In this document: piece by piece, positions 43,737 through 52,957 of the stretch | Layout of the letters: every line of letters starts with the position of its first letter | Numbering within the stretch: the stretch's first letter is position 1 | DNA from: an uncultured Clostridia bacterium | Lineage (GTDB): Bacteria > Bacillota > Clostridia > Oscillospirales > Acutalibacteraceae | Direction of reading: 5' to 3' | Assembly: GCA_946183365.1 (NCBI GenBank) | Contig: CAMHAH010000012.1 | Location: forward strand, 1 to 64,000 | DNA: 64,000 bases | Notes under the pieces: generated by a model | The model's input: the letters and a program-made list of their open reading frames with translations, nothing else | Databases searched by the model: none | What the model was told of the DNA's origin: nothing | Made by a program: the position numbers and the translations under genes

Positions 43737-44012
43737 ATGAAAAGCAACCTTGAAGAACGCGCCGTAAGGCTGGGAGAATACATATCGGAGCACAAAAGCA
43801 CCGTGCGCGATACCGCGAAGGTGTTCGGGATAAGCAAATCGACCGTGCATAAGGACATCACCACCATACTGCCGAGAATGAACTCGGGACTGTACAGAGA
43901 GGTAAGAGAGATACTGGATAAAAACAAAGAGGAACGCCATTTGAGAGGAGGCGAAGCCACAAGGAAAAAGTACATGATACTGCTTTGCGACAGAAAACAT
44001 GATAATACATGA
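43737..44012 (+). CDS. spoIIID: stage III sporulation transcriptional regulator SpoIIID
   Basis: The protein has 91 residues. The helix-turn-helix region STVRDTAKVFGISKSTVHKD is the SpoIIID hallmark and LEERAVRLGEYI is the typical start. It binds DNA in the mother cell and adjusts sigma-E and sigma-K gene expression during endospore formation. AAGGAGG lies eight bases before the ATG. The gene is monocistronic here. Its presence indicates sporulation ancestry, though not that the strain still sporulates. Confidence 0.94.
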   Translation: MKSNLEERAVRLGEYISEHKSTVRDTAKVFGISKSTVHKDITTILPRMNSGLYREVREILDKNKEERHLRGGEATRKKYMILLCDRKHDNT

Positions 44013-44139
44013 TTTAGAATAATCAACTTTCTCTTTACAACAGCTTTTACAGGGTGTATAATGTATGATGTAAAATAATGGAATATAAGTTTATTTTACC
44101 GTCAGGGCCCGCAAAGCTCTGAGATAAGGAGATAATTAT

Positions 44140-45351
44140 ATGATGAATATACCCTTCTCGCCTCCTGATATCACCGAGGATGAAATAGCCGAGGTAGCCG
44201 ACTCGCTGAGATCGGGCTGGATCACCACAGGCCCCAAGACCAAGCTCTTTGAGCAGGAGATAGCCTCGTTATGCGGCACCATGAAGGCGGTATGTCTGTC
44301 GAGCCAGACAGCCTGTGAGGAGATGACCCTCAGGATACTGGGCGTAGGCCCCGGCGACGAGGTTATCGTGCCCGCCTATACATACACCGCTACGGTATCG
44401 GCGGTATATCATGTCGGAGCTACTCCCGTGATGATAGACTGTAAGCAGAACTCCTTTGAGATGGACTATGATAAGGTCGAAGAGGCTGTCACACCCAAAA
44501 CGAAGGTGATAATCCCCGTAGATCTCGCGGGCGTAGTATGCGATTATGACCGTATCTTTGAGATAGTCGAGAAGAAGCGCTCGATATTCAAGCCGTCCGA
44601 TAACCCCGTTCAGCTTGCGCTCGGGCGCGTCATCGTGATGGCTGACGCGGCTCACGCGTTCGGCGCTCAGTGGCACGGCAAGATGTGCGGCTCTATCGCC
44701 GATTTCACCACCTTCTCGTTCCACGCGGTAAAGAACCTGACCACCGCCGAGGGCGGTGCGGCTACATGGCGTGAGATACCCGGCGTAGACAGCAACGAGC
44801 TGTACAAGAAATATATGCTGATGACCCTGCACGGTCAGACAAAGGACGCCTTCGCCAAAGAGAAGGGCACCTCGTGGGAGTACGACGTAGTAGACACCCA
44901 GTACAAGTGCAATATGCCCGACGTTCTGGCGGCTATCGGTCTGGCTCAGCTGAGACGCTACGGCGCTATGCTCGACCGCAGACACGAGCTGATAGAGCGC
45001 TACAACAAGGCTTTTGAGGGACTGGATATACAGGTGCTCGACCACAAGGGCGAGGATCACCGCTCTAACGGCCATCTGTACTTTGTGCGCTTCTTAGGCA
45101 AGGACGCCGAGTTCCGCAACCGCTTCTATGATGAGATGAAGCAGCGCGGCGTGAACTGCAACGTACACTTCAAGCCGCTGCCGATGATGACGGCGTATAA
45201 GCAGAAGGGCTTTGATATAATCGACTACCCTTACGCCTTCAATATGCACAAGAACCAGCTCACGCTGCCGATGAATTCGGTGATGACCGATGAAGAGGCT
45301 CAGTATGTGATCGACTGCTTTATCGAGGTATACAACAAGCTCAATAAGTGA
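44140..45351 (+). CDS. DegT/DnrJ/EryC1-family sugar aminotransferase
   Basis: The protein has 403 residues and is a fold-type I PLP enzyme. VIVPAYTYTATVSAVYHVGA is the N-terminal signature, the aspartate region is VMADAAHAFGA, and the internal aldimine lysine lies in FSFHAVKNLTTAEGG. It aminates keto-deoxy nucleotide sugars such as the product of the CapD-like dehydratase on the other side of spoIIID. AAGGAG at 44126-44131 supports the start at 44140, with ATG 44143 equally possible. A GAGGCTGC/GCAGCCTC hairpin terminator follows. Confidence 0.9.
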   Translation: MMNIPFSPPDITEDEIAEVADSLRSGWITTGPKTKLFEQEIASLCGTMKAVCLSSQTACEEMTLRILGVGPGDEVIVPAYTYTATVSAVYHVGATPVMIDCKQNSFEMDYDKVEEAVTPKTKVIIPVDLAGVVCDYDRIFEIVEKKRSIFKPSDNPVQLALGRVIVMADAAHAFGAQWHGKMCGSIADFTTFSFHAVKNLTTAEGGAATWREIPGVDSNELYKKYMLMTLHGQTKDAFAKEKGTSWEYDVVDTQYKCNMPDVLAAIGLAQLRRYGAMLDRRHELIERYNKAFEGLDIQVLDHKGEDHRSNGHLYFVRFLGKDAEFRNRFYDEMKQRGVNCNVHFKPLPMMTAYKQKGFDIIDYPYAFNMHKNQLTLPMNSVMTDEEAQYVIDCFIEVYNKLNK

Positions 45352-45355
45352 TGAC

Positions 45356-45380
45356 AGAGGCTGCGCGAGCAGCCTCTTGA
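45356..45380 (+). terminator. Rho-independent terminator after the aminotransferase
   Basis: AGAGGCTGC, loop GCGA and GCAGCCTCT are followed by a weak T run. Confidence 0.6.
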
Positions 45381-45507
45381 AGTATACGCGGTAATATCAC
45401 GGCTGTCACACAGTTCTCATCATAAATTTATAAAAAATTAACTTTTTAATAAAAAAGTGTATTATAATGTAAATAAGACAGAAACCAAAAATCACAGAGG
45501 TGACGAC

Positions 45508-46197
45508 ATGAACAACAGAAAGATCCTTATAGTAGACGACGACCGCAACATATGCGAGCTGCTGCGCCTTTATATCGAGAAGGAGGGCTACACCACCGCC
45601 ATCGCCAACGACGGCGAAGAGGCGGTCGAGCTCTTCAACCGCGAACAGCCCGCGCTGATACTGCTGGATATAATGCTGCCCAAGATGGACGGCTGGCAGG
45701 TATGCAGAGAGATACGCAAGACCTCTGACTGCCCGATAATCATGCTCACCGCGAAGGGCGAGGTTTTCGACAAGATACTGGGTCTGGAGCTCGGAGCCGA
45801 CGATTATGTCGTAAAGCCCTTTGAGGCCAAAGAGGTAGTAGCGCGCATCAGAGCGGTACTGCGCAGGACAGGCGGCTCAGACGAGGACGCCGTAAAGGAA
45901 GTCCGCTGGGACAAGCTGGTGATAAACCTCACCAACTATGAGCTGATAGTAGACGGCAAACAGGTAGACACTCCGCCCAAGGAGCTCGAGCTTTTATATC
46001 ACCTTGCCTCTAACCCCAACAAGGTATTCACCCGCGACCAGCTGCTGGATCAGGTATGGGGCTTTGAATATTACGGCGACAGCCGTACCGTAGACGTACA
46101 CGTCAAGCGTATAAGAGAAAAAATCGACGGTGTCTCAGACAAATGGGAGCTTCGCACCGTATGGGGAGTAGGCTATAAATTTGAAACAAAGGGCTGA
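45508..46197 (+). CDS. OmpR/PhoB-family response regulator
   Basis: The protein has 229 residues. The receiver domain (about 1-118) starts KILIVDDDRNICELL, with the phosphoacceptor aspartate in LILLDIMLPKMDGW and the switch lysine in DDYVVKPFE. A winged-helix DNA-binding domain follows (about 130-229), with RTVDVHVKRIREKI. The ATG at 45508 has a good AGAGGTGA site, so a longer upstream reading is not needed. The kinase gene starts inside its 3' end, indicating a two-gene operon. The regulon is unknown; the HtrA gene downstream is a candidate. Confidence 0.92.
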   Translation: MNNRKILIVDDDRNICELLRLYIEKEGYTTAIANDGEEAVELFNREQPALILLDIMLPKMDGWQVCREIRKTSDCPIIMLTAKGEVFDKILGLELGADDYVVKPFEAKEVVARIRAVLRRTGGSDEDAVKEVRWDKLVINLTNYELIVDGKQVDTPPKELELLYHLASNPNKVFTRDQLLDQVWGFEYYGDSRTVDVHVKRIREKIDGVSDKWELRTVWGVGYKFETKG

Positions 46198-47746
46198 TCA
46201 GTCGCGCAAGGGCAAGGCGCCGCGCTTCAGAGTAAGGCGCAGCCTGTTCAAAAAGTACCTCACCTTCGGACTGACGATCCTGCTGACGAGCTTCATCGCG
46301 CTGAGCGTGACCATGTATATCTTCGTCAACAACTACTGGGAGAGGGAGAAAAAACAAAATCTGCTTGATAACGCTCAGAGAGTAGCCGAGGGCATCGAGG
46401 ACTCGGCTATATATCTGCCTGCCTCTCACACGCTGATACTGGACGAGCACAAGCTCTTCGGTCTGACCTACAGCAGTATATCCGAGATAATCGACGCGGA
46501 TATCTTCATCGTAGACAACAAGGGCGAGTGTCTCTTCTGCACCGAGGACAAGGGCTGTATACACGACACCTCTACCCTGCCCACCTATGTCATGGCGGCT
46601 ACCGCCTCGGGCGAGTTCTTTGAGTCGGGCAACCTCGGCGGCTATTATCCCGATAACCGCTACACGGCGGGAGTGCCGATAATCGCGGCGACCGATGACG
46701 GCGAGGGCATAATCGCGTTCTGCTACGCCTCTACCGCGGATACCTTCGTATCGGGTCTGCCGGTAACGTTCTTACAGATTTTCCTGACCGCGGCGGCAAT
46801 AATGCTGGTCATCGTCATCATCTTCGTCGCGACCATGTCTTACAGTATGTCGCGGCCCTTAAGACAGATGTCATCAGCCGCAAAGAAATTCGCGGTAGGC
46901 GATTTCTCAGCCCGCGTAAAGGTAAGCTCGGACGATGAGATAGGAGAGCTCGCGACAGCCTTCAACTACATGGCTGACTCTCTGTCGTCGAGCGAGAGCA
47001 TGAGGCGGTCGTTCATCTCGAACGTATCACATGAGCTCAAGACCCCCATGACCACCATAGCGGGCTTCATCGACGGTATGCTCGACGGCACCATCCCTCA
47101 GGAGCGCCAGCCGCACTATATGAGGATAGTCTCAAACGAGGTCAAGCGCCTATCGAGGCTTGTCACCTCGATGCTCAGCCTGTCGCGTATCGACCGCGGC
47201 GAGCTCAAGATAAACCGCAAAAAGTTCGACCTGTTCTCGATGCTCATCACGATACTGGCGAGCTACGAGCAGAAGATAATAGAGAGAAAGCTGCATATAA
47301 CGGGGCTGGAGGATTTCAGGAGCATAACCGTCAACGCCGACCCCGACCTGATGTATCAGGTCATATACAATCTGATAGAGAACGCGGTCAAGTTCACAAA
47401 CGAGGGCGGCACCATCAACTTTGCCGTAGAAGAGACCCGCTACGATATATCCGTGATGATAACCAACACCGGCGCGGGTATAGCGCCCGAGGATATACGC
47501 TTCATCTTCGACCGCTTCTATAAAACCGACAAGAGCCGCAGCATGGACAAAAAGGGCATGGGTCTGGGACTGTATATAGCCAAGACCATCATGCGCCTGC
47601 ACGGCGGCGATATCTTCGTCGACTCACGGGTAAACGAATACACGCGCTTCACCTTCCGTCTGCCGACGACGGACGAATATAAGAAAACCGAGAAGCGCGA
47701 GAGCAAATATGTAGAAACTACCGCAACCAACGAAACGGAGGAATAG
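46181..47746 (+). CDS. membrane sensor histidine kinase
   Basis: The protein has 521 residues. It has two membrane segments (about 25-50 and 195-225) flanking an extracellular sensor domain and a HAMP domain (about 220-275). The dimerisation box is FISNVSHELKTPMTTIAGFIDG, with the phosphorylated histidine. N, G1 and G2 boxes are visible as NLIENAVKF, FDRFYKTDKSRS and GMGLGLYIAKTI. Translation probably starts at TTG 46181 inside the regulator gene. It is paired with the preceding response regulator and followed four bases later by htrA, as in envelope-stress systems. Confidence 0.92.
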   Translation: MKQRADQSRKGKAPRFRVRRSLFKKYLTFGLTILLTSFIALSVTMYIFVNNYWEREKKQNLLDNAQRVAEGIEDSAIYLPASHTLILDEHKLFGLTYSSISEIIDADIFIVDNKGECLFCTEDKGCIHDTSTLPTYVMAATASGEFFESGNLGGYYPDNRYTAGVPIIAATDDGEGIIAFCYASTADTFVSGLPVTFLQIFLTAAAIMLVIVIIFVATMSYSMSRPLRQMSSAAKKFAVGDFSARVKVSSDDEIGELATAFNYMADSLSSSESMRRSFISNVSHELKTPMTTIAGFIDGMLDGTIPQERQPHYMRIVSNEVKRLSRLVTSMLSLSRIDRGELKINRKKFDLFSMLITILASYEQKIIERKLHITGLEDFRSITVNADPDLMYQVIYNLIENAVKFTNEGGTINFAVEETRYDISVMITNTGAGIAPEDIRFIFDRFYKTDKSRSMDKKGMGLGLYIAKTIMRLHGGDIFVDSRVNEYTRFTFRLPTTDEYKKTEKRESKYVETTATNETEE

Positions 47747-47750
47747 AATA

Positions 47751-49598
47751 ATGGATGAATTTAATCCCGAGAAGGAATATAATCCCGAGGACGAGTATAC
47801 GCCGGTAGACGGCTCGGGCAACGCCCCTCAAGCGGATATCAACGACGATATCCCCGTGATAGAGCCGCCCGTACAGCGTACCGCGCCCATACCTCAGCCC
47901 GAACCCGATATGCCTGTATACGATCAGCCCGTACATCAGTATGAACAACCTGTACAGCCGCAGTATGATCAGCCGCCTGTTTATCAGCCGTATCAACCGG
48001 TGCAGCCTCAGCAATACGCTCAGCCGCAATACGGTCAGCCGATACAGCAGCAGGGCTATCAGCAGTATAATCAGCCGGCACAGCCCGTACAGCCTCAGCA
48101 GGGCTATCAGCAGTATTATCAGGCTCCTCAGCAGGGCTATACGCCGCCCTATCAGCAGCCGCAGGCTCCCGCTCCTATACAGCCTCAGCCTCAGCAAAAC
48201 GTACAGCCGCAGTACAATCAACCGATACAGCAGGCTCAGTATGAGCAGCCGATGAATACCGAGAACCCATATACCGCCAACCCATACGCAAAGCCGAGCT
48301 ATAATCAGCAATATCAGCAGCCTCAGCAGAACTTCCCGCAGCGCCCGCAGAAGCCGCGTACATCCACCGGCACAAAGGCGTTCATAATAATCCTGTGCGT
48401 GATACTCGCGGCTATGCTCATAGGCTTCATAGTATATGTCTCAGCGAGAGCGTCAAAGAGCAGCAGCCCCAAGAATAACGGCAACAACGGCTTCAGCATA
48501 AGCGACGGCGGAGAGGGCTCCGGGAACGACCCCTTCGGCATCAACAATATATCGGGCGGCTACACCGACGTCGAGGATGAGATCACCCTCAAGGAGGATA
48601 AGGGCGATACCCAGAAGCGCGAGGACGACAACCCCGACTCGGTAGGCGAGCCCAACAAGGACGCTAAGAACATCACCCTAAACGAGCTGCCCAAGGACAA
48701 GGACAGCAATAAATATACCAAACAGAGCTCATACGAGACTGTCAGCGACAGCGTAGTCACCGTAGAGCTGTTCAAGGACGAGATCACCGACAACGAGAAG
48801 GATATAGTCGCGGTAGGCACAGGCACGATAATCTCAGCCGACGGCTATATAATCACCAACGCCCATGTGCTGAGCAACAGCAAGGCGTTTTTGGTCAACA
48901 TCGTTACCAACTCAGACAAGAAGTATCAGGCTAAGATAATCGGCTATGATACCTGGACGGACCTTGCGGTGCTCAAGATAGACGCAAAGGACTTAAAGCC
49001 CGTGACCTTCGGCGACTCTGAGCTGGTCAACGTAGGCGACGACGTTATCGCCATCGGCAGTCCCGGAGGCGTAAAATTCCAGAACTCGCTCACTCAGGGC
49101 ATAGTTTCGGCGGTAGACCGCGAGATAAGCATCAACCGCTATGTCAGATATATCCAGAGCGACGCGGCTATCAGCCCCGGCAACTCGGGCGGCCCGCTGT
49201 GCAATATCTACGGTCAGGTGATAGGCATCACCACCGCTAAGAACGTAGGCAGCTATTATGAGAACATGACCTTCTCGATCCCCTCAGCCACCGTTGAAGA
49301 GATAGTCGGCGACCTCATGCGCTACGGCTATGTACAGGGCAGAGCGCGCATAGGCTTCTCGGGCACAGAGGTCAGTCAGGAAGAGGTATACTACTACAAC
49401 TACCCACAGGGCGTAGCTGTCGGCACAATCGACGAGAACGGCTCTCTCGCGGGTACCGATATCAAAGAAGGCGACATAATCACCGAGATCGACGGCGAAG
49501 CGGTCACCTCGTTCCAGGATATCTACGACGTCCTCGCCGACCACAAGGCGGGCGACAAGGTAAAGATAAAGGCGGTACGCCCCGCGACAGGTAAATAA
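47751..49598 (+). CDS. HtrA/DegP-like serine protease with a Pro/Gln-rich N-terminal region
   Basis: The protein has 615 residues. The first 205 residues are a Gln/Pro/Tyr-rich, repeat-like cytoplasmic region (QPQYGQPIQQQGYQQYNQPA style). A single membrane anchor (about 207-230) and an acidic linker follow. The trypsin-like domain has His in ITNAHVLS (about 370), Asp in TWTDLAVLK and Ser in SPGNSGGPL (about 477). A C-terminal PDZ domain is at about 525-615. It would degrade misfolded envelope proteins outside the cell. Its position four bases after the kinase gene suggests joint control. Confidence 0.9.
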   Translation: MDEFNPEKEYNPEDEYTPVDGSGNAPQADINDDIPVIEPPVQRTAPIPQPEPDMPVYDQPVHQYEQPVQPQYDQPPVYQPYQPVQPQQYAQPQYGQPIQQQGYQQYNQPAQPVQPQQGYQQYYQAPQQGYTPPYQQPQAPAPIQPQPQQNVQPQYNQPIQQAQYEQPMNTENPYTANPYAKPSYNQQYQQPQQNFPQRPQKPRTSTGTKAFIIILCVILAAMLIGFIVYVSARASKSSSPKNNGNNGFSISDGGEGSGNDPFGINNISGGYTDVEDEITLKEDKGDTQKREDDNPDSVGEPNKDAKNITLNELPKDKDSNKYTKQSSYETVSDSVVTVELFKDEITDNEKDIVAVGTGTIISADGYIITNAHVLSNSKAFLVNIVTNSDKKYQAKIIGYDTWTDLAVLKIDAKDLKPVTFGDSELVNVGDDVIAIGSPGGVKFQNSLTQGIVSAVDREISINRYVRYIQSDAAISPGNSGGPLCNIYGQVIGITTAKNVGSYYENMTFSIPSATVEEIVGDLMRYGYVQGRARIGFSGTEVSQEEVYYYNYPQGVAVGTIDENGSLAGTDIKEGDIITEIDGEAVTSFQDIYDVLADHKAGDKVKIKAVRPATGK

Positions 49599-49608
49599 CA
49601 ACGCAAAG

Positions 49609-49648
49609 AAAAAGCGCTTCTGATCTCCGTCAGAAGCGCCTTTTATAT
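49609..49648 (+). terminator. Rho-independent terminator after htrA
   Basis: GCGCTTCTGA, loop TCTCCG and TCAGAAGCGC are followed by CTTTTA. Confidence 0.75.
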
Positions 49649-49697
49649 TGTATCATTTACTAACCGGTAACCATAATAACCACTAACTACCAACCGC

Positions 49698-50411
49698 TCA
49701 CAGCCTTGAGAGCACTTCGCCTACCTTATCGTGGATGACGAGGTCAGCCATATGGTCATAGGGTGTTTCATCGCGGTTTATCAATATCATATGATCCCCG
49801 CCGAAATAGCGCACATATGACGCCGCGGGATAGACCGTCAGCGATGTGCCCGCCACTATCAGCGTATCGGCGCGACGGATATCGTCGAGAGCCGCCATAA
49901 CGGTATCCTCGGGCAGAGCCTCTTCATAAAGCACTACCTCGGGCTTGATGATACCGCCGCAGTCGCACCTCGGCACGCCTGAGCTCTCGGCGATCTTCTC
50001 AACCGAGTAGCTCTTGCCGCATGACATACAGCGGTTCCTGAGCACAGAGCCGTGCAGCTCATGGACGCGCCTGCTGCCCGCCGCCTGATGCAGTCCGTCG
50101 ATATTCTGGGTGACTACAGAGAGAAGCTTACCCTCTCTCTCCCACTCGGCGAGCTTTAAATGAGCCTTGTTGGGCTTTGCGGTAAGACAGAGCATCTTGT
50201 CGCGGTAGAAGCGGTAGAACTCCTCGGTGTTGCGCATAAAGAAGGTGTGGCTGAGTATCTCCTCGGGCGGGTAATCATACTTTTGATTATACAGACCGTC
50301 CGCCGAGCGAAAGTCGGGTATGCCGCTCTCGGTGGATACTCCCGCGCCGCCGAAGAAAACGATACGGTGAGAGTTGTCGATTATCTCTTTCAGCTTTTCA
50401 AAATCTGTCAT
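49698..50411 (-). CDS. SIR2-family NAD-dependent protein deacylase
   Basis: The protein has 237 residues. The NAD loop is FFGGAGVSTESGIPDFRS, the catalytic histidine lies in VTQNIDGLHQAAG and ELHGSVLRNRC, and zinc cysteines are in RCMSCGKSY and PRCDCGG. It removes acyl groups from protein lysines using NAD. The start at 50411 begins the conserved fold and follows a GGGAGG-like site (GGGGAGGTC on the minus strand). Longer upstream readings are unlikely. Its start lies downstream of the 5S rRNA terminators on the same strand, so it needs its own promoter. Confidence 0.92.
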   Translation of the reverse strand: MTDFEKLKEIIDNSHRIVFFGGAGVSTESGIPDFRSADGLYNQKYDYPPEEILSHTFFMRNTEEFYRFYRDKMLCLTAKPNKAHLKLAEWEREGKLLSVVTQNIDGLHQAAGSRRVHELHGSVLRNRCMSCGKSYSVEKIAESSGVPRCDCGGIIKPEVVLYEEALPEDTVMAALDDIRRADTLIVAGTSLTVYPAASYVRYFGGDHMILINRDETPYDHMADLVIHDKVGEVLSRL

Positions 50412-50476
50412 CGGTTTGACCTCCCCTACTCTGTGCAGAATATACATTATATATCCTATTATACCGCATAAAAAAA

Positions 50477-50499
50477 GCAGGGGCAACCCCCTGCAATCA
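50477..50499 (-). terminator. second terminator downstream of the 5S gene
   Basis: On the minus strand GCAGGGGGTTGCCCCTGC is followed by TTTTTTT. Confidence 0.8.
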
Positions 50500-50518
50500 A
50501 AGTTTAAAAAATGGATAT

Positions 50519-50546
50519 AAAAAAACAACCACCCTACTGGGTGGAA
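50519..50546 (-). terminator. first terminator downstream of the 5S gene
   Basis: On the minus strand CCACCC, loop AGTA and GGGTGG are followed by TTGTTTTTT, ten bases after the 5S end. Confidence 0.8.
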
Positions 50547-50556
50547 GCCTTTATGT

Positions 50557-50673
<117 letters not shown>

Positions 50674-50698
50674 GTCTGTTCTTTTCGGAACAGTTGCT

Positions 50699-50727
50699 AT
50701 TATAGCACCATGAAACCAAAAATGCAA
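50699..50727 (-). promoter_or_regulatory. promoter of the solitary 5S rRNA gene
   Basis: On the minus strand TTGCAT (50722-50727) and a perfect TATAAT (50699-50704) are separated by 17 bases. The predicted start is near 50692, about 20 bases before the mature 5' end. The leader contains a CTGTTC/GAACAG hairpin. Confidence 0.75.
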
Positions 50728-50851
50728 GTACTTTTTACATTTTTTTAATAATTTTTAAATTTTCGTTTTATTTCCCAGTTTTATTTGACTATTCCGTATG
50801 TTTTAGTTACAATATATATGTTATGCACATTTATTAAAAGAGGTGTATTTT

Positions 50852-51886
50852 ATGAAACGCACATTATCTCTGCTTCTTGTTTTATGTATCATGCTGTCAT
50901 GCGCCGCTCTGCTCGGGGGCTGTAATAAAGACGGCTCCTCGGCGGGGTACCCCGTGACCATAGGCGACACGACCATAAAGAAAGAGCCTAAGAATATCGT
51001 CGTGCTCAACGATGAGCTCGCCGACATAATATCATATATCGGCTACGATATCAAGATGGTAGGCCGCTCGAACGAATGTGACCAGAGCTTCTTATCCGTC
51101 GTGCCCGCGGTAGGCGCGGGGGCTTCTCCCGATGTGAACCAGATAACCGCCGCTGAGACCGACCTCGTTATCTCAGACAACACCCTCAGCGCGAACGTAA
51201 GACAGTCGCTTGAGAGCGCGGGTATCACGGTGCTGAGCATGAATGTCCCGACCACTCTCGAAGAGCTTCACACGGTATATGTGAACCTCGGTACCGCTCT
51301 GGGCGGCAGCGAGAAAGGCGCTGTAAAGGGCGAGGACAGCTACAACGGTCTGCATAAGATGCTCGATCAGCTGAACACCGCTACATCAAGCATAGTACAG
51401 ACAGCGGCTTATCTCTACCTCGACGGCAGCGGTCAGCTCTGCACCTTCGTCAAAGACACCCTCGAGTACAATATATTCGGCTTCAACGGCTGTACGAACG
51501 TATTCATGAACCAGACACAGCCGCTCGTGAACGCGAACGAGCTCAAGATCAGCTCGCCGAACTACATCTTCTATGATACTCCCGCCGTCCTTGAATATCT
51601 AAAGACCGTGCCCGAGTATAAGAACGTCAGCGCGCTGGTGAAGAACCATACCCTGCAGATACCCATCAAGCAGTTCCAGCGCCACGGCAGCACAGCCGAG
51701 CAGACGGTGTTCGATATGCTCAACTACATCGAGAAGATCACCAAGGCCACTCCCGATGAGAAGAAGCCCGCGGCTACTACAGCGCCGACAACGGCTGAGA
51801 CCAAAGCTCCCGCGACACAGGCTCCCGCGACCGAGGCGGCGGTATCGAACGACGCCGTATCGGCTGACGCGAACGCCGCTCAATAA
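50852..51886 (+). CDS. BtuF/TroA-type ABC substrate-binding lipoprotein
   Basis: The protein has about 344 residues. A lipoprotein signal with lipobox LLGGC is followed by a periplasmic-binding domain of the iron-siderophore/cobalamin type. It opens with KNIVVLNDELADIISYIGYDIKMVGRS and carries the family's ITAAETDLVIS helix. A low-complexity tail (about 295-344) is rich in Ala, Pro and Thr (TKAPATQAPATEAA) and may act as a wall spacer. No permease or ATPase gene adjoins it, so its partner must be encoded elsewhere. Substrate (heme, cobalamin or siderophore) is unknown. ATG 50852 is preferred over an upstream GTG because AGAGGTG precedes it. Confidence 0.8.
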   Translation: MKRTLSLLLVLCIMLSCAALLGGCNKDGSSAGYPVTIGDTTIKKEPKNIVVLNDELADIISYIGYDIKMVGRSNECDQSFLSVVPAVGAGASPDVNQITAAETDLVISDNTLSANVRQSLESAGITVLSMNVPTTLEELHTVYVNLGTALGGSEKGAVKGEDSYNGLHKMLDQLNTATSSIVQTAAYLYLDGSGQLCTFVKDTLEYNIFGFNGCTNVFMNQTQPLVNANELKISSPNYIFYDTPAVLEYLKTVPEYKNVSALVKNHTLQIPIKQFQRHGSTAEQTVFDMLNYIEKITKATPDEKKPAATTAPTTAETKAPATQAPATEAAVSNDAVSADANAAQ

Positions 51887-51902
51887 CAGAATATCAGCAT
51901 AC

Positions 51903-51938
51903 ATAAAGGGCTGTCGCAAAAAGTGCGGCAGCCCGTTT
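51903..51938. terminator. bidirectional terminator
   Basis: GGGCTGTCGCA and TGCGGCAGCCC, with an AAAAG loop, are followed by GTTT. It lies between convergent genes. Confidence 0.65.
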
Positions 51939-51951
51939 CATTTGAACAGAT

Positions 51952-52563
51952 TTATAAACCTTTGTGTATCAGCCGTGAGAGAGGCTTGTAGATGACAGCA
52001 ACGATGACCGAGACTATAATGCCCTTTAAGAGGTTGAACGGCAGTACGCAGAACAAACAGAAGGTGAAGGTATCCTTGACCCACGGGATGATAGCCTTGC
52101 CCGCCTCGACGATCTGCTCGATCGGCATGAACGCCGCGTACATGGGTATCATGACATAGGCGTTGAGGAATACTCCTACGACCGCCATGACGAGAGTTGA
52201 GACAAGCATACCGATGACAGCGCTCTTCTTGGTCTTTTTGCGCTTATAGATAAGACCCGCGGGTATGACCATGGCGCAGCCGACGATGAAGTTCGCGAGA
52301 TCGCCGACAAAGCCCGTGGATGTGCCCTTAATGACGAGCTTCAGGATTATCTTGACCGCCTCGATGACGATGCCCTGTATCGGCCCGAAGGCGAAGGTAC
52401 CTATCATGACAGGCACCTCGGAGAGGTCGAGCTTGTAGAACGACGGCGCGATGAAGCCGAGCGGGAACTCGATGAGCATCAATAGCCCCGCGAGAGCCCC
52501 GAGCATAGCGGTTGTGGTGAGCATACGGGTACGGTACGCTCCGGTTTTCTTTGACGTTGACAC
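51952..52563 (-). CDS. ribU: riboflavin ECF transporter substrate-binding subunit RibU
   Basis: The protein has about 203 residues and five to six membrane segments. LMLIEFPLGFIAPSFYKLDL and EVPVMIGTFAFGP match the RibU S-component pattern, and GFVGDLANFIVGCAMVIPAG is also typical. It binds riboflavin and works with a shared ECF energising module encoded elsewhere. The likely start is GTG 52563, preceded by AAAGGAG at four bases; longer readings lack a site. The upstream FMN riboswitch confirms the vitamin and predicts that transcription stops when FMN is plentiful. Confidence 0.92.
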   Translation of the reverse strand: MSTSKKTGAYRTRMLTTTAMLGALAGLLMLIEFPLGFIAPSFYKLDLSEVPVMIGTFAFGPIQGIVIEAVKIILKLVIKGTSTGFVGDLANFIVGCAMVIPAGLIYKRKKTKKSAVIGMLVSTLVMAVVGVFLNAYVMIPMYAAFMPIEQIVEAGKAIIPWVKDTFTFCLFCVLPFNLLKGIIVSVIVAVIYKPLSRLIHKGL

Positions 52564-52691
52564 TTTTACTCCTTTGCGTCTTAAGACGCAAGACATGATC
52601 TTGGATTTGAAACAGGCGATCACCTTGACTTTTCTCTTTAATCTATCCGGTATAAGAGTGTTTCGGCATAATCAAAAGAGAATATAACAAA

Positions 52692-52732
52692 AATGAAAGC
52701 TCCGCAGGTTCGGGTACCTACGGAGCGCTTGT
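52692..52732 (-). terminator. expression-platform terminator of the FMN riboswitch
   Basis: On the minus strand GCGCTCCGTAGGTA and TACC-GAACC-TGCGGAGC form a stem followed by TTTCATTTTTG, between the aptamer and ribU. Confidence 0.75.
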
Positions 52733-52740
52733 TTCTATCA

Positions 52741-52878
52741 CATCTTCTCTCATCCGGACTGAGATCAGACAAAGCCTGATCAATACCGTCGGTCACGGAA
52801 TTTCACCGTATCATGCGGCGTTTGACAGCCGCTCGCAGACTATACTGCCGGTCGGGACTTGCACCCTACCCCGAAGAT
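52741..52878 (-). ncRNA. FMN riboswitch (RFN element)
   Basis: The minus strand begins TCTTCGGGGTAGGGTG, continues GACCGGCAGT, has the conserved TGAAATTCCGTGACCGACGG and closes with CAGTCCGGATGAGAGAAGA. This is the full six-helix FMN aptamer. It controls ribU by the terminator just downstream. Confidence 0.96.
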
Positions 52879-52957
52879 AATATTAAGTTGTTGAGTACTC
52901 TCAACATTATTATATTAACACCGCTCTTGCGTTGTGTCAATAGTATCGAGTGATTTA

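Noticed and set aside
47718..48311. Long leucine/arginine-rich open frame opposite the htrA arm
   Set aside because: It is the antisense shadow of Gln/Pro-rich codons and has no start signal or family match.
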